A stretch of DNA of 64,000 bases from Streptomyces bluensis (lineage in GTDB: Bacteria; Actinomycetota; Actinomycetes; Streptomycetales; Streptomycetaceae). The notes beneath the pieces are model-generated. The model was not told the origin of the DNA. It ran no database searches and was given only the letters and a program-made list of their open reading frames with translations. Positions 1 to 8,361 of this stretch are shown here, piece after piece. Made by a program: the position numbers and the translations under genes. Position 1 is the stretch's first letter. Each line of letters opens with the position of its first letter. The stretch spans positions 62,001 to 126,000 of the forward strand of contig NZ_BMVM01000013.1 of the NCBI RefSeq assembly GCF_014650715.1. The letters run 5' to 3'.

Positions 1-464
1 GCACGCCGCACCACCTCGTCGGGGAGGGTCTCCCGTTGCCGTACCCCCGTTATCGACTCGACGACGTCACCGAGCGACTCCAGATGCTGGATGTTCACGG
101 TCGATATCACATCGATGCCCGCGGCGAGCAGTTCCTCGACGTCCTGCCAGCGCTTGTCGTTGCGGGAGCCCGGCACGTTGGTGTGGGCGAGCTCGTCCAC
201 CAGGGCGACGGCCGGGGCGCGCCGGAGCACGGCGTCCACGTCCATCTCGGTGAACACGGCGTCGCGGTAGGCCAGCTCCCGGCGGGGGACCTGTTCCAGG
301 CCGTGGAGCATCACCTCGGTGCGCGGCCGGTCGTGGTGCTCCACGAAGCCCACCACGCAGTCGGTGCCCCGCTCCACGCGGCGGTGCGCCTCCGAGAGCA
401 TGGCGTACGTCTTGCCGACGCCCGGTGCCGCACCGAGATAGATCCGAAGCTTGCCTCGTCCCAT
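1..464 (-). CDS. kdpD: KdpD sensor histidine kinase, N-terminal part (runs off the window)
   Basis: The first 154 residues of the osmosensitive K+ channel/turgor sensor kinase KdpD are present; the rest lies beyond position 1. The protein opens MGRGKLRIYLGAAPGVGKTY, so the KdpD-specific Walker A (GAAPGVGKT) is intact, followed by VDELAHTNVPGSRN and STVNIQHLES, both hallmarks of the KdpD N-terminal cytoplasmic domain. The kinase would sense low K+ and phosphorylate KdpE to induce KdpFABC. The gene upstream in the same orientation is an ABC ATPase 155 bp away, so no kdpABC genes precede it here. ATG at 464 is the only start matching the conserved N-terminus. Family assignment is firm; function is from homology. 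Confidence 0.93.
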   Translation of the reverse strand, partial: MGRGKLRIYLGAAPGVGKTYAMLSEAHRRVERGTDCVVGFVEHHDRPRTEVMLHGLEQVPRRELAYRDAVFTEMDVDAVLRRAPAVALVDELAHTNVPGSRNDKRWQDVEELLAAGIDVISTVNIQHLESLGDVVESITGVRQRETLPDEVVRR

Positions 465-619
465 GGCCTCATTGTCTTCCCGTCACAGCTGTGCACGCAG
501 CGTCGACCTTACGGCCAACAATCACGACAAAGGGGGCGAGGGGGGTGGGCCGTGATCGGTCTTTGACGGAACTCTGACGCGGCGAGGACCGACCAATCGA
601 GCAGGGGCCCGGCGAGCGG

Positions 620-1300
<681 letters not shown>

Positions 1301-1447
1301 GGCCCCTCGTCCTCCCCCGTCGGCCGGACGCCCAGTATGGTCACCGGGTGCCCGGCTGATCAATGGTTCGACGCGCCCCGAGGCCCCGCTTGCGAGCCGC
1401 CCCGAGTGCCGAGGGCCTCATGAGGTGCCAAGAAGTCCGGACATGAC

Positions 1448-1479
1448 CATGGGCCGCACCCGTCTGGGTACGGCCCATG
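1448..1479. terminator. Hairpin terminator after the DUF3710 gene
   Basis: Inverted repeat with 9-bp outer arms (1448-1456 and 1471-1479) and an inner ACCC/GGGT stem around GTCT. It lies about 20 bp beyond the stop of the minus-strand DUF3710 gene and so is likely to end the thioesterase-dut-DUF3710 transcript. There is no U tract, as is usual in Streptomyces. Confidence 0.6.
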
Positions 1480-1500
1480 CGGTGCCGTGCGTGCGTACGG

Positions 1501-2262
1501 CTAGCGGACCTCGGTGATCTCCGGTCCGCGCTGCAGCTGCCCCATGCCGCCGGCGAAGCGGGAGCCCTGCTCCTCCTGCTGGACGCCTTCGGGGACCATC
1601 TGCGCGTCGTTCGGCAGCTTCAGGACGATCGGGTCGCGGGGGGCCATCGGGCCCTCACCGCGGACGACGACCGTGTCCCGGAAGATCTGCTCCAGCAGCC
1701 CCGCGGTCCCCGGCTCCACCGCGCCGCGGCCGGAGATCACACCCCGCAGGAACCAGCGCGGCCCGTCCACACCGATGAACCGTACGACCTGGAAGCCGCC
1801 CGTCCCGTCCGGCAGCTGCACCGGCACCTGGGCCCGCAGCTCCCAGCCCAGCGGCCCCTCGACCTCGTCGATGACGCCGCCCTGCTGTGTGATGCCGGTG
1901 GCGATCTCCTCGCGCACCTCGCCCCAGATGCCCTCGCGCTTGGGCGCGGCGAAGGCCTGCAACTGCACGGCGCTGTCGCGCAGCACGACGGTCGCCGCGA
2001 CGATCGCGTCACCCGCGACCTCGACCCGCAGCTCCATGCCGTCGACCCCGGGCACGAAGAGTCCGCCCAGGTCGACGCGGCCCTCGCCGGGCTCACGCAC
2101 CTCGGCGCTGTCCCAGGGTCCCTCGGGGCGCGGCGCGGGCTCCAGCCGTACGCGCTCACGCTCGCCTTCTTCGTCCGCCTCGGTGTCGACGCTGTCGACG
2201 ACCTGCTCGGCCTCGCCGGCCGCGTCCTCGGCGGCACCCTTCTTCTTGCGACGTCCGAACAC
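1501..2262 (-). CDS. DUF3710 family protein
   Basis: 253-residue actinobacterial protein of unknown function. It begins with a basic stretch (VFGRRKKKG), an acidic linker to about residue 45, then the DUF3710 core containing [17 protein letters not shown] and [20 protein letters not shown] at 2262 is chosen because GGGAAGGAC sits just upstream and the basic N-terminus is conserved in the family. The start is one base after the dut stop, so translation is probably coupled. No signal peptide or membrane segment is visible. Co-occurrence with dut is long conserved in Streptomyces, but I know no demonstrated role. Confidence 0.82.
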   Translation of the reverse strand: MFGRRKKKGAAEDAAGEAEQVVDSVDTEADEEGERERVRLEPAPRPEGPWDSAEVREPGEGRVDLGGLFVPGVDGMELRVEVAGDAIVAATVVLRDSAVQLQAFAAPKREGIWGEVREEIATGITQQGGVIDEVEGPLGWELRAQVPVQLPDGTGGFQVVRFIGVDGPRWFLRGVISGRGAVEPGTAGLLEQIFRDTVVVRGEGPMAPRDPIVLKLPNDAQMVPEGVQQEEQGSRFAGGMGQLQRGPEITEVR

Positions 2263-2263
2263 G

Positions 2264-2779
2264 TCACTGTCCTTCCCGGTCGGATACGACCGAAGCGTAT
2301 CGATTCCCACCCGTTCTGCCGCCCACGGCGGCATGACCGCCAGTGGACCCGAAGCCCCCGTCGGCCCGCGCCGAGTCGGGAAGCTCCGCCACCTCCTGGA
2401 AGCGCACCTTCTCGACCTGCTGGACGACCAGTTGGGCAATCCGGTCGAAGCGCTCGAACCGCACCGGCTCGTGCGGGTCGAGATTCACCACGATCACCTT
2501 GATCTCCCCACGGTACCCGGCATCAACCGTCCCCGGGGCATTCACGAGGGCGACACCACAGCGGGCTGCGAGACCGGAACGCGGGTGCACGAAGGCCGCG
2601 TACCCCTCCGGGAGGGCGATCGACACCCCGGTGGGCAGAACCACTCGCTCCCCCGGCGCCAGTTCACGGGCCTCGGTGGTGCGCAGATCCGCGCCCGCGT
2701 CCCCCGGGTGCGCGTATTCCGGAAGGGGAACCTCCGGGTCGACGCGACGGATCAGCACGTTCACGGGCGCCCGGCTCAC
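2264..2779 (-). CDS. dut: dUTP diphosphatase (dUTPase)
   Basis: 171-residue trimeric dUTPase hydrolysing dUTP to dUMP and PPi, which keeps uracil out of DNA and supplies dUMP for thymidylate synthesis. All five family motifs are visible: HPGDAGADLR (24-33), HPRSGLAARCGV (65-76), GTVDAGYRGE (83-92, with catalytic D86 and Y89), RFDRIAQLVV (110-119) and the Gly-rich GGFGSTGGHA (141-150) that closes over the substrate. The C-terminus runs about 20 residues past motif 5. ATG at 2779 overlaps the stop of the upstream thioesterase gene (ATGA), and DUF3710 follows after one base, so three genes form a tight unit. Confidence 0.95.
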   Translation of the reverse strand: MSRAPVNVLIRRVDPEVPLPEYAHPGDAGADLRTTEARELAPGERVVLPTGVSIALPEGYAAFVHPRSGLAARCGVALVNAPGTVDAGYRGEIKVIVVNLDPHEPVRFERFDRIAQLVVQQVEKVRFQEVAELPDSARADGGFGSTGGHAAVGGRTGGNRYASVVSDREGQ

Positions 2780-3360
2780 GGGTTCACCTCGAAGGCGCGG
2801 GCACGCCGGACCTGGTCCGGGTCGTCCATGGCGGCCCGGATCTCCTCCGGGCGGCCGTTGTCGATGAAGTGGTCGACCTTCACCTCGACGAAGAGCGCGT
2901 CGGCGCGGACGGCGACGGGGCCGTCGGGGCCCCCGATACGTCCGGTGGCGGTCGAGTAGATCTTCCGTCCGGCCACGGCGGTCACCCGGGCCTCCAGATG
3001 CAGCACGGTGCCGACGGGCACGGGCCGCACGAAGTCCGTCTCAAGCCGCCCGGTCACGGCGATGGTGCGCAGCAGCCAGTTGAGCGAGCCCAGGGTCTCG
3101 TCGAGCGCGGTCGCCAGGACACCGCCGTGGGCGAGGCCCGGGGCACCCTGATGGGCGGGCTGCACGGTGAACTCGGCCGTCAGCGAAACGCCCTCACCGG
3201 CCCTGGCCTCCAGGAGCAGCCCGTGCGGCTGCTCGTCCCCGCATCCGAAGCACTGGCCGTAGTGCGCCCCGAGCAGCTCGCCGGGGGCGGGCGCCGCGGG
3301 GTGCCGCACGGGCGCCAGGGCGTCGGCCGGCGGCTTCAGGGTTGAGGAACTACCACTCAC
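2776..3360 (-). CDS. PaaI/hotdog-fold acyl-CoA thioesterase
   Basis: 194-residue protein with a 4HBT/hotdog thioesterase domain from about residue 35. GQCFGCGDEQPHGL resembles the zinc-ribbon-like start seen in PaaI-type proteins, and APGLAHGGVLATALDETLG is the hotdog helix segment, with the acidic residue in the usual catalytic position. LETDFVRPVPVGT follows. It would hydrolyse acyl-CoA thioesters; substrate unknown. The open frame extends to 3828, but GTG at 3360 is preferred: homology begins near there, GGTAAGG lies upstream, and the longer version would run into the divergent DUF3093 gene. Its stop overlaps the dut start by 4 bp. Confidence 0.8.
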   Translation of the reverse strand: MSGSSSTLKPPADALAPVRHPAAPAPGELLGAHYGQCFGCGDEQPHGLLLEARAGEGVSLTAEFTVQPAHQGAPGLAHGGVLATALDETLGSLNWLLRTIAVTGRLETDFVRPVPVGTVLHLEARVTAVAGRKIYSTATGRIGGPDGPVAVRADALFVEVKVDHFIDNGRPEEIRAAMDDPDQVRRARAFEVNP

Positions 3361-3505
3361 AGCCGCAGACCTTACCCGCCCGCCCGTCTCCCACCACCGC
3401 CCTACCGGACAGCGCTCCACACAGCGCCACGGCCCTACCGGACGGTCCTCCGCGCGGCCCGCCCCGATTCCTGCACAAGTCAGGCACCGTGCCAAGCTTG
3501 TCGCC

Positions 3506-3967
3506 ATGCAGCCTTCCTCGTCGCCGTACGAAGAACGTCTCACCGCGCCCCGCTCCTGGTGGCTGATGTGCGCGCTGGTCGGCGTGGCCATGGCCCTGGT
3601 CCTGCTGCCCTTCGGCACGCTCCCGCTGCTGGGCGGGCTGGTCGGGGGCACGGCGGTCTCGGCGGTCGTGGCCAGCTCGTACGGCTCGGTCCGCATCCGC
3701 GTCGTCGGCGGCGCGCTGATCGCGGGCGAGGCGAAGATCCCGGTGAGCGCACTCGGCGACGCCGAGGTCCTGGACCCGGAGGAGGCCCGTTCCTGGCGCA
3801 CGCACAAGGCCGACCCGCGCGCCTTCATGCTCCTGCGCGCCTACATCCCCACGGCCCTGCGCATCCCGGTCACCGACCCGGCGGACCCCACGCCCTACGT
3901 GTACCTCTCGACACGGGAGCCCGAACGCCTGTCAGCGGCCCTGGAAACGGCTCGGACCACGGTGTAG
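3506..3967 (+). CDS. DUF3093 membrane protein
   Basis: 153-residue protein of the actinobacterial DUF3093 family. It opens with YEERLTAPRSWW (8-19), the family's start signature, followed by two adjacent hydrophobic segments (about 20-38 and 41-58) that form a membrane hairpin. A soluble domain containing RSWRTHKADPRAFMLLRAYI and PYVYLSTREPERL follows. No enzymatic motif is present. It is divergent from the thioesterase-dut unit across a 145-bp gap and convergent with the EcsC-like gene. Function unknown; the family call is confident. Confidence 0.85.
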   Translation: MQPSSSPYEERLTAPRSWWLMCALVGVAMALVLLPFGTLPLLGGLVGGTAVSAVVASSYGSVRIRVVGGALIAGEAKIPVSALGDAEVLDPEEARSWRTHKADPRAFMLLRAYIPTALRIPVTDPADPTPYVYLSTREPERLSAALETARTTV

Positions 3968-4007
3968 GTCCCGAGTACGCCTGGATCCGTACGCCCGCCG
4001 TAGCGGC

Positions 4008-4031
4008 CCGGCTGCCCGGCACGGCAGCCGG
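4008..4031. terminator. Convergent hairpin terminator
   Basis: 9-bp arms (4008-4016, 4023-4031) with a 6-base loop lie between the convergent ends of the DUF3093 gene and the EcsC-like gene, so the hairpin could serve both strands. Confidence 0.55.
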
Positions 4032-4033
4032 CG

Positions 4034-4990
4034 TCAGCGGCCCAGCTCCGTCGGGATCTCTCCCACCCGCAGCGGATCCGCCGGCTTCTCCAGCGGCGGC
4101 AGCTCGGGCAGCGCGTCCCAGGGGACCTGGAGTCTGCGGAGGTCCTTGCGGATGCGCTCGGCGAGATGCTTGGTGTCGCGGCGGTTCATGACCGCTCCGA
4201 CAGCCGCCCCCACCATGAACGGCATCAGGTTCGGCAGATTGCGCACCATGCGCTTCATGATCTGCTGGCGCAGCTCCCGCTTCATCTGGCTGCCCAGCGC
4301 GGCGTTGAACGTCGACGGCTTGACCACGTCGATCCCCCGCTCCCCGGTCCAGGAACTCAGGTAGGCGGTACTGCGCTGCTTCAGGTTCCCCGGCGGCCGT
4401 ACCCCGTACACCTCGTACAGCTCGGCGATCAGTTTCAGCTCGATCGCGGCGACTCCGGTGATCTCGGCGGCCAGTTCCGTGGGCATCGCGGGCGGCACCG
4501 GCAGCATCGCGGCGGCCCCGATTCCGGCGCCCACCGTCGACGAGGCGTTGGCCGCGCCGGCCACGAGTCTGTCCGCGATCTCCTCGGGCCCCAGGCCCGG
4601 GAACTGCCTGCGCAGGGTCGCGAGGTCCCGCACGGGAATCCGCGGAGCCATGTCGACGATGCGGTCGGCGAGGTGCGCCAGGGCGGCTCTGGCGCGGTTG
4701 CCGCCCTTGCGGGCGCCTTCGATGCCTTGCCAGAGTGCGTCCCTGACGACCTCCGCGCGACGCCGGGCGACCGGCGCCGAAGAGTCCACGGGGACCGGAA
4801 GGCCCGGCCGCGCGTCCGTGGTGTTCGCGTCCTGGGCGCCCCCCGGCGCCGCGCCAGACGTACGTTCGAGCGAGGCTCCTGGTTCGGTGGAGCCCCGCCC
4901 ATCGTCACGCACGCCGTGAGAGCCGTCGTACGGCTCTTCGTCCGCCTCCTTGCGGAAGCGGCGCTTCCAGGGAGGGGTCGAGCCAGTCAC
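4034..4990 (-). CDS. Conserved actinobacterial protein, EcsC-like
   Basis: 318 residues. The first 75 are polar and low-complexity. A conserved alpha-helical domain follows, with RRQFPGLGPEEIADRLV, an Ala/Gly/Pro-rich hydrophobic stretch containing LPVPPAMPTELAAEITG, and IELKLIAELYEVYG. A second hydrophobic stretch (NLMPFMVGAAVGAVMNRR) lies near residue 260. The MPTELAAEI-type segment recalls EcsC-family proteins, but I would not claim more than resemblance. The gene ends in the conserved VGEIPTEL segment. It lies 13 bp downstream of the DUF4193 gene on the same strand, probably in one transcript. Function unknown. Confidence 0.65.
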   Translation of the reverse strand: MTGSTPPWKRRFRKEADEEPYDGSHGVRDDGRGSTEPGASLERTSGAAPGGAQDANTTDARPGLPVPVDSSAPVARRRAEVVRDALWQGIEGARKGGNRARAALAHLADRIVDMAPRIPVRDLATLRRQFPGLGPEEIADRLVAGAANASSTVGAGIGAAAMLPVPPAMPTELAAEITGVAAIELKLIAELYEVYGVRPPGNLKQRSTAYLSSWTGERGIDVVKPSTFNAALGSQMKRELRQQIMKRMVRNLPNLMPFMVGAAVGAVMNRRDTKHLAERIRKDLRRLQVPWDALPELPPLEKPADPLRVGEIPTELGR

Positions 4991-5003
4991 GGCCGACCCC
5001 GCC

Positions 5004-5300
5004 TCAGTCGCAGTCGCGGCAGATCGGCTGGCCGTTCTTCTCGCGGGCCAGCTGACTGCGGTGATGCACCAGGAAGCAGCTCATGCAGGTGAACTCGTCC
5101 TGCTGCTTGGGCAGCACCCGGACGGCCAGCTCCTCGTTCGAGAGGTCGGCGCCGGGCAGTTCCAGGCCTTCGGCGGCCTCGAACTCGTCGACGTCCACCG
5201 ACGAGGTCGACTTGTCGTTCCGCCGCGCCTTGAGTTCTTCCAGGCTGTCCGAATCGACGTCGTCATCGGTCTTGCGTGGGGTGTCGTAATCCGTTGCCAT
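5004..5300 (-). CDS. DUF4193 zinc-ribbon protein
   Basis: 98-residue acidic protein of the actinobacterial DUF4193 family. It opens MATDYDTPRKTDDD, carries an acidic middle, and ends in a compact ribbon with CMSCFLVHHRSQL and the terminal CRDCD, giving a CxxC...CxxC metal site. ATG at 5300 follows GGGGGAGAGCGAC, an excellent ribosome site; the longer frame to 5342 is not needed. The family occurs widely in Streptomyces and Mycobacterium with no known role that I can name. A metal- or RNA-polymerase-associated role is only a guess. Confidence 0.87.
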   Translation of the reverse strand: MATDYDTPRKTDDDVDSDSLEELKARRNDKSTSSVDVDEFEAAEGLELPGADLSNEELAVRVLPKQQDEFTCMSCFLVHHRSQLAREKNGQPICRDCD

Positions 5301-5768
5301 GTCGCTCTCCCCCTCTGGGTGTCTACGGTGTCTCCAGCGCACGTAACGCGTGAGAGGCCGGACTTGTGCCCGACCCGAGGCGGAGATTTTGCCTCACATC
5401 AAGGTCTGTTACTCAATCGACACCCAACCGGACCCCTCAAGAGTGATCGGCTTGGATGGCGAACGGGACCGTACACGGTCCATGGGCCGCACTTCAAAGG
5501 CGTCTCACCGTGTACTTCCCGTGATCAAGATGGTCGAAAACCCGGATTTTCCCGGCTTTCCGTCAACCACATGATCACGGAGAGTGGATGGCCGGAAATT
5601 CGCCCCTGTGATCGATCACACACGATCTTCACTCTTGTGCACGGGGAAAATTCCGCCCAAAGCGAACACGGTCGTTGTGTCGGCGGCATGATGTCAGATC
5701 ACCACGGTCTCCCGCATCTCAGGTCGGCCGGATCTCGCGCCCTTCTGGACCCCGCGGCCGACTGCCTT
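5301..5768. other. 468-bp AT-richer intergenic stretch with a 12-bp palindrome
   Basis: No coding frame here has Streptomyces codon bias. The stretch is visibly richer in A and T than its neighbours. It holds GTGATCGATCAC (5608-5619), a perfect palindrome, and two further GATCA-type words nearby (around 5520 and 5570). It must contain the promoter of the DUF4193 gene at its left side. Its right end is the 3' side of cutS. A small RNA is possible, but I see no clear terminator-bounded unit. Confidence 0.5.
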
Positions 5769-7010
5769 TCAGGTCGGCAGAGTGACCCGCATCACGAGCC
5801 CCCCTCCCTCGCGCGGACGGGCGGCGATGTGGCCGCCGTGCGCACGAGCCACGGACCGGGCGATCGACAGGCCGAGGCCCACGCCCTTGTCGCTCCCCGT
5901 GCGCTCGGTGCGCAGCCGCCGGAACGGCTCGAAGAGGTTGTCGATCTCGTACGCGGGAACCATCGGCCCGGTGTTCGTGACGACCAGAACCGCCTGGCCG
6001 TGCTGGAGCTCGGTCGTCACCTCGACCCACCCATGGTCCGGCACGTTGTACCGGACGGCGTTCTGGACGAGGTTCAGGGCGATCCGCTCCAGCAGGACGC
6101 CGTTGCCCTGGACCACCGCCGGGGCGCGCTCGCCGCGGATCTCCACGCCCTTGGCCTCCGCCTCGGCGTGCACCTGGTCGACGGCCTGCGAGGCGACCTC
6201 CGCCAGGTCCACGGGCTTGCGCTCGATGATCTGGTTGTCACTGCGGGCGAGCAGCAGCAGGCCCTCGACGAGTTGCTCGCTGCGTTCGTTGGTGGCCAGC
6301 AGGGTCTTGCCGAGCTGTTGCAGTTCCACTGGGGCGTTCGGATCGGACAGGTGCACCTCTAGGAGAGTGCGGTTGATCGCGAGCGGGGTTCTCAGCTCGT
6401 GCGAGGCGTTCCCGACGAACCGTTGCTGGGCCGTGAAGGCCCGTTCCAGGCGCTCCAGCATGTCGTCGAGGGTGTCCGCCAGCTCCTTCAGTTCATCGTC
6501 CGGGCCGTCCAGCTCGATCCGCCGGGACAGGTCCGAACCGGCCACCGCGCGGGCGGTGCGGGTGATCCGGCCGAGCGGTGTGAGCACCCGGCCCGCCATC
6601 GCGTAGCCGAAGGCGAACGCGATCACGGCGAGTCCCAGCAGGGCCAGCAGGGAGCGGCTGAGCAGGCCGTCCAGGGCGTGCTGCTTCAGGGCGTCGTTGC
6701 ACGCCTTGAGAGCGGCGTTGCGGGCGTCGTCGGTGGTCGCGTTGTTCAGTTCCGGGCAGGTGTCGCTGCGGATTTGGACGCCGCTGCCGTAGATCTTGAA
6801 CGACTGGCCGCTGCCCTCGTGGATGGCCTGGGCCGCCAGCAGGTAGATGATCGACAGCAGCAGGATCCCGGCGATCAGGAACATGCCGCCGTACAGCAGC
6901 GTGAGCCTTATCCGGATGGTCGGGCGCAGCCAGGGGAACGGCGGCTCGGGCTTCCTCGGGTCCCAGGTGGGCTTCGGGGGCGCCTTGGGCGGTGCGGGTG
7001 TCGCGGCCAT
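5769..7010 (-). CDS. cutS: CutS sensor histidine kinase
   Basis: 413-residue membrane sensor kinase. It has a Pro-rich cytoplasmic N-terminus, TM1 (about 37-60), a short extracytoplasmic domain with two cysteines (C85, C104), TM2 (about 118-140), and a HAMP region. The HisKA box NASHELRTPLAINR has phospho-acceptor H204, the N box is NLVQNAVRYN, and the G boxes include GLGLSIARSVARAHGG. Recent Streptomyces work links CutRS to secretion stress, sensed through the conserved sensor-domain cysteine pair; both cysteines are kept here. It starts 5 bp after cutR on the same strand, so the two are co-transcribed. Confidence 0.92.
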   Translation of the reverse strand: MAATPAPPKAPPKPTWDPRKPEPPFPWLRPTIRIRLTLLYGGMFLIAGILLLSIIYLLAAQAIHEGSGQSFKIYGSGVQIRSDTCPELNNATTDDARNAALKACNDALKQHALDGLLSRSLLALLGLAVIAFAFGYAMAGRVLTPLGRITRTARAVAGSDLSRRIELDGPDDELKELADTLDDMLERLERAFTAQQRFVGNASHELRTPLAINRTLLEVHLSDPNAPVELQQLGKTLLATNERSEQLVEGLLLLARSDNQIIERKPVDLAEVASQAVDQVHAEAEAKGVEIRGERAPAVVQGNGVLLERIALNLVQNAVRYNVPDHGWVEVTTELQHGQAVLVVTNTGPMVPAYEIDNLFEPFRRLRTERTGSDKGVGLGLSIARSVARAHGGHIAARPREGGGLVMRVTLPT

Positions 7011-7015
7011 CGGGA

Positions 7016-7669
7016 TCAGATCCGGTAACCGGAGCCGGGCACGGTGACGATCACCGGGGGCTCGCCGAGTTTGCGGCGCAGGGTCATCACGGTGACGCGC
7101 ACGACGTTGGTGAAGGGGTCCGTGTTCTCGTCCCAGGCCTTCTCCAGGAGCTGCTCGGCGGAGACGACGGCGCCCTCACTGCGCATCAGCACCTCCAGGA
7201 CGGCGAACTCCTTGGGGGCGAGCTGGATCTCCCTGCCGTCGCGGAAGACCTCGCGGCGGTTGGGGTCGAGCTTGATGCCGGCGCGCTCCAGCACGGGTGG
7301 CAGCGGCACGCTCGTGCGGCGCCCCAGGGCGCGCACGCGTGCGGTGAGCTCGCTGAAGGCGAACGGCTTGGGGAGATAGTCGTCGGCGCCTATCTCCAGG
7401 CCCTCGACGCGGTCGCTGACGTCGCCGGACGCGGTGAGCATCAGCACGCGCGTGGGCATGCCGAGCTCGACGATCTTGCGGCATACGTCGTCGCCGTGCA
7501 CGAGGGGAAGGTCGCGGTCGAGGACGACCACGTCGTAGTCGTTGACGCCGATGCGCTCCAGGGCGGCCGCACCGTCGTACACGACGTCGACGGCCATGGC
7601 CTCCCGGCGCAGTCCGGTGGCCACCGCATCGGCGAGCAGCTGCTCGTCCTCGACGACGAGTACGCGCAC
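7016..7669 (-). CDS. cutR: CutR response regulator (OmpR/PhoB family)
   Basis: 217 residues, the length known for Streptomyces CutR. The receiver domain has acidic pocket E7-D8 and phospho-acceptor D51 in VVLDRDLP, conserved T in MLTAS, and K in YLPKPF. The OmpR-type winged helix is in the C-terminal half (REVFRDGREIQLAPKEFAVL ... VRVTVMTLRRKL). GTG at 7669 is chosen over the longer frame to 7717 because GAGGAAGGAC precedes it and the receiver domain begins there. It partners CutS immediately downstream. Tandem 11-bp-spaced repeats about 100 bp upstream could be its own binding site. Confidence 0.92.
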   Translation of the reverse strand: MRVLVVEDEQLLADAVATGLRREAMAVDVVYDGAAALERIGVNDYDVVVLDRDLPLVHGDDVCRKIVELGMPTRVLMLTASGDVSDRVEGLEIGADDYLPKPFAFSELTARVRALGRRTSVPLPPVLERAGIKLDPNRREVFRDGREIQLAPKEFAVLEVLMRSEGAVVSAEQLLEKAWDENTDPFTNVVRVTVMTLRRKLGEPPVIVTVPGSGYRI

Positions 7670-8085
7670 GTCGCTTGTCCTTCCTCTGTCCACCCGCGTG
7701 GCGCATCCTCGGCGCACGTGGGCAGGGTCTTCGTGGGTGTGTGACCTCCATCCTGCCCTTTTCGGCCATAAGTCGGCGGTAAGTCAGAGTGCGGGGGGCC
7801 GCGCGGGAGGGGCCGGGAGTCCGGCAAACGAGAAATTCTCTCCGGTTGAGGTTTCCCCGGAACGGTGTGGGGGGAGGACGGCTTTACACCCCGCGATCAC
7901 ACTCTGCTTGTGCCGCACCACCATGCGGTACGTCGCGATCCGCTTTCCGCAGGGCGGGCGTGGGTGTCCGGCACCGTCGCCGCCCAGCACGGGCAGCGCT
8001 GGGCATCCACAGGAGACGTGATCGCCCCTTCCGAACGGCACACCCCCGTGCCACCGACCCACGACCCAGGACGAGGGGGCGCAGC
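7670..8085. other. 416-bp divergent intergenic region between cutR and a small-protein gene
   Basis: This region must hold the cutRS promoter (minus) and the promoter of the 57-residue protein (plus). The clearest element is a direct repeat TAAGTC-N5-TAAGTC (7769-7785). Longer frames crossing the region lack coding bias. No RNA gene is evident. Confidence 0.5.
7769..7785. promoter_or_regulatory. Candidate CutR-type direct-repeat operator
   Basis: TAAGTC occurs at 7769-7774 and again at 7780-7785, an 11-bp period. OmpR/PhoB-family regulators bind head-to-tail half sites at this spacing, and the pair lies 100 bp upstream of the cutR start codon. The base match is direct observation; binding by CutR is inference. 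Confidence 0.4.
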
Positions 8086-8259
8086 ATGGACGCATTCACC
8101 GCAGGACTTTTGCAGCGCATAAGGGCAACCGAGTCCGACCTGACGCGGGCTCGCGAGACGGGCGACGACTTCCTCGTGGAGGTCGAGCAGGGCGAGCTCG
8201 ACGACCTGCACCGTCTCGCCGCCGAACACGGTGTGGAGGTCAGCGCGTCACGCGTCTGA
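8086..8259 (+). CDS. Small conserved protein, 57 residues
   Basis: MDAFTAGLLQRIRATESDLT begins a short, acidic, probably helical protein ending in HGVEVSASRV. ATG at 8086 follows GGACGAGGGGGCGCAGC, a clear ribosome site, and the frame shows strong third-position G+C. A longer in-frame extension to 7789 exists but has no coding character. A perfect hairpin follows the stop, which supports a real transcription unit. I recall an equivalent small gene between cutR and the inositol monophosphatase gene in S. coelicolor. No function is known. Confidence 0.75.
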   Translation: MDAFTAGLLQRIRATESDLTRARETGDDFLVEVEQGELDDLHRLAAEHGVEVSASRV

Positions 8260-8273
8260 CCGCCTCGTCCGAG

Positions 8274-8308
8274 CGGGGCCCCGGCATCGATCCAGTGCCG
8301 GGGCCCCG
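8274..8308 (+). terminator. Strong hairpin terminator
   Basis: A 13-bp GC-rich perfect stem (8274-8286 with 8296-8308) and a 9-base loop start 15 bp after the small-protein stop and are followed by TT. A second short GC hairpin at about 8329-8347 lies closer to the convergent monophosphatase gene and could serve that strand. Confidence 0.8.
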
Positions 8309-8361
8309 TTCGGCGTTGTACGGGGTGCCGGCCGGCGTCGCCGGCCGTGCCGCGTGCGCCG

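Noticed and set aside
5608-5619. GTGATCGATCAC as a canonical Crp or FNR site
   Set aside because: The half-site spacing does not fit the classical Crp (TGTGA-N6-TCACA) or FNR patterns, so only an unnamed palindrome is reported.
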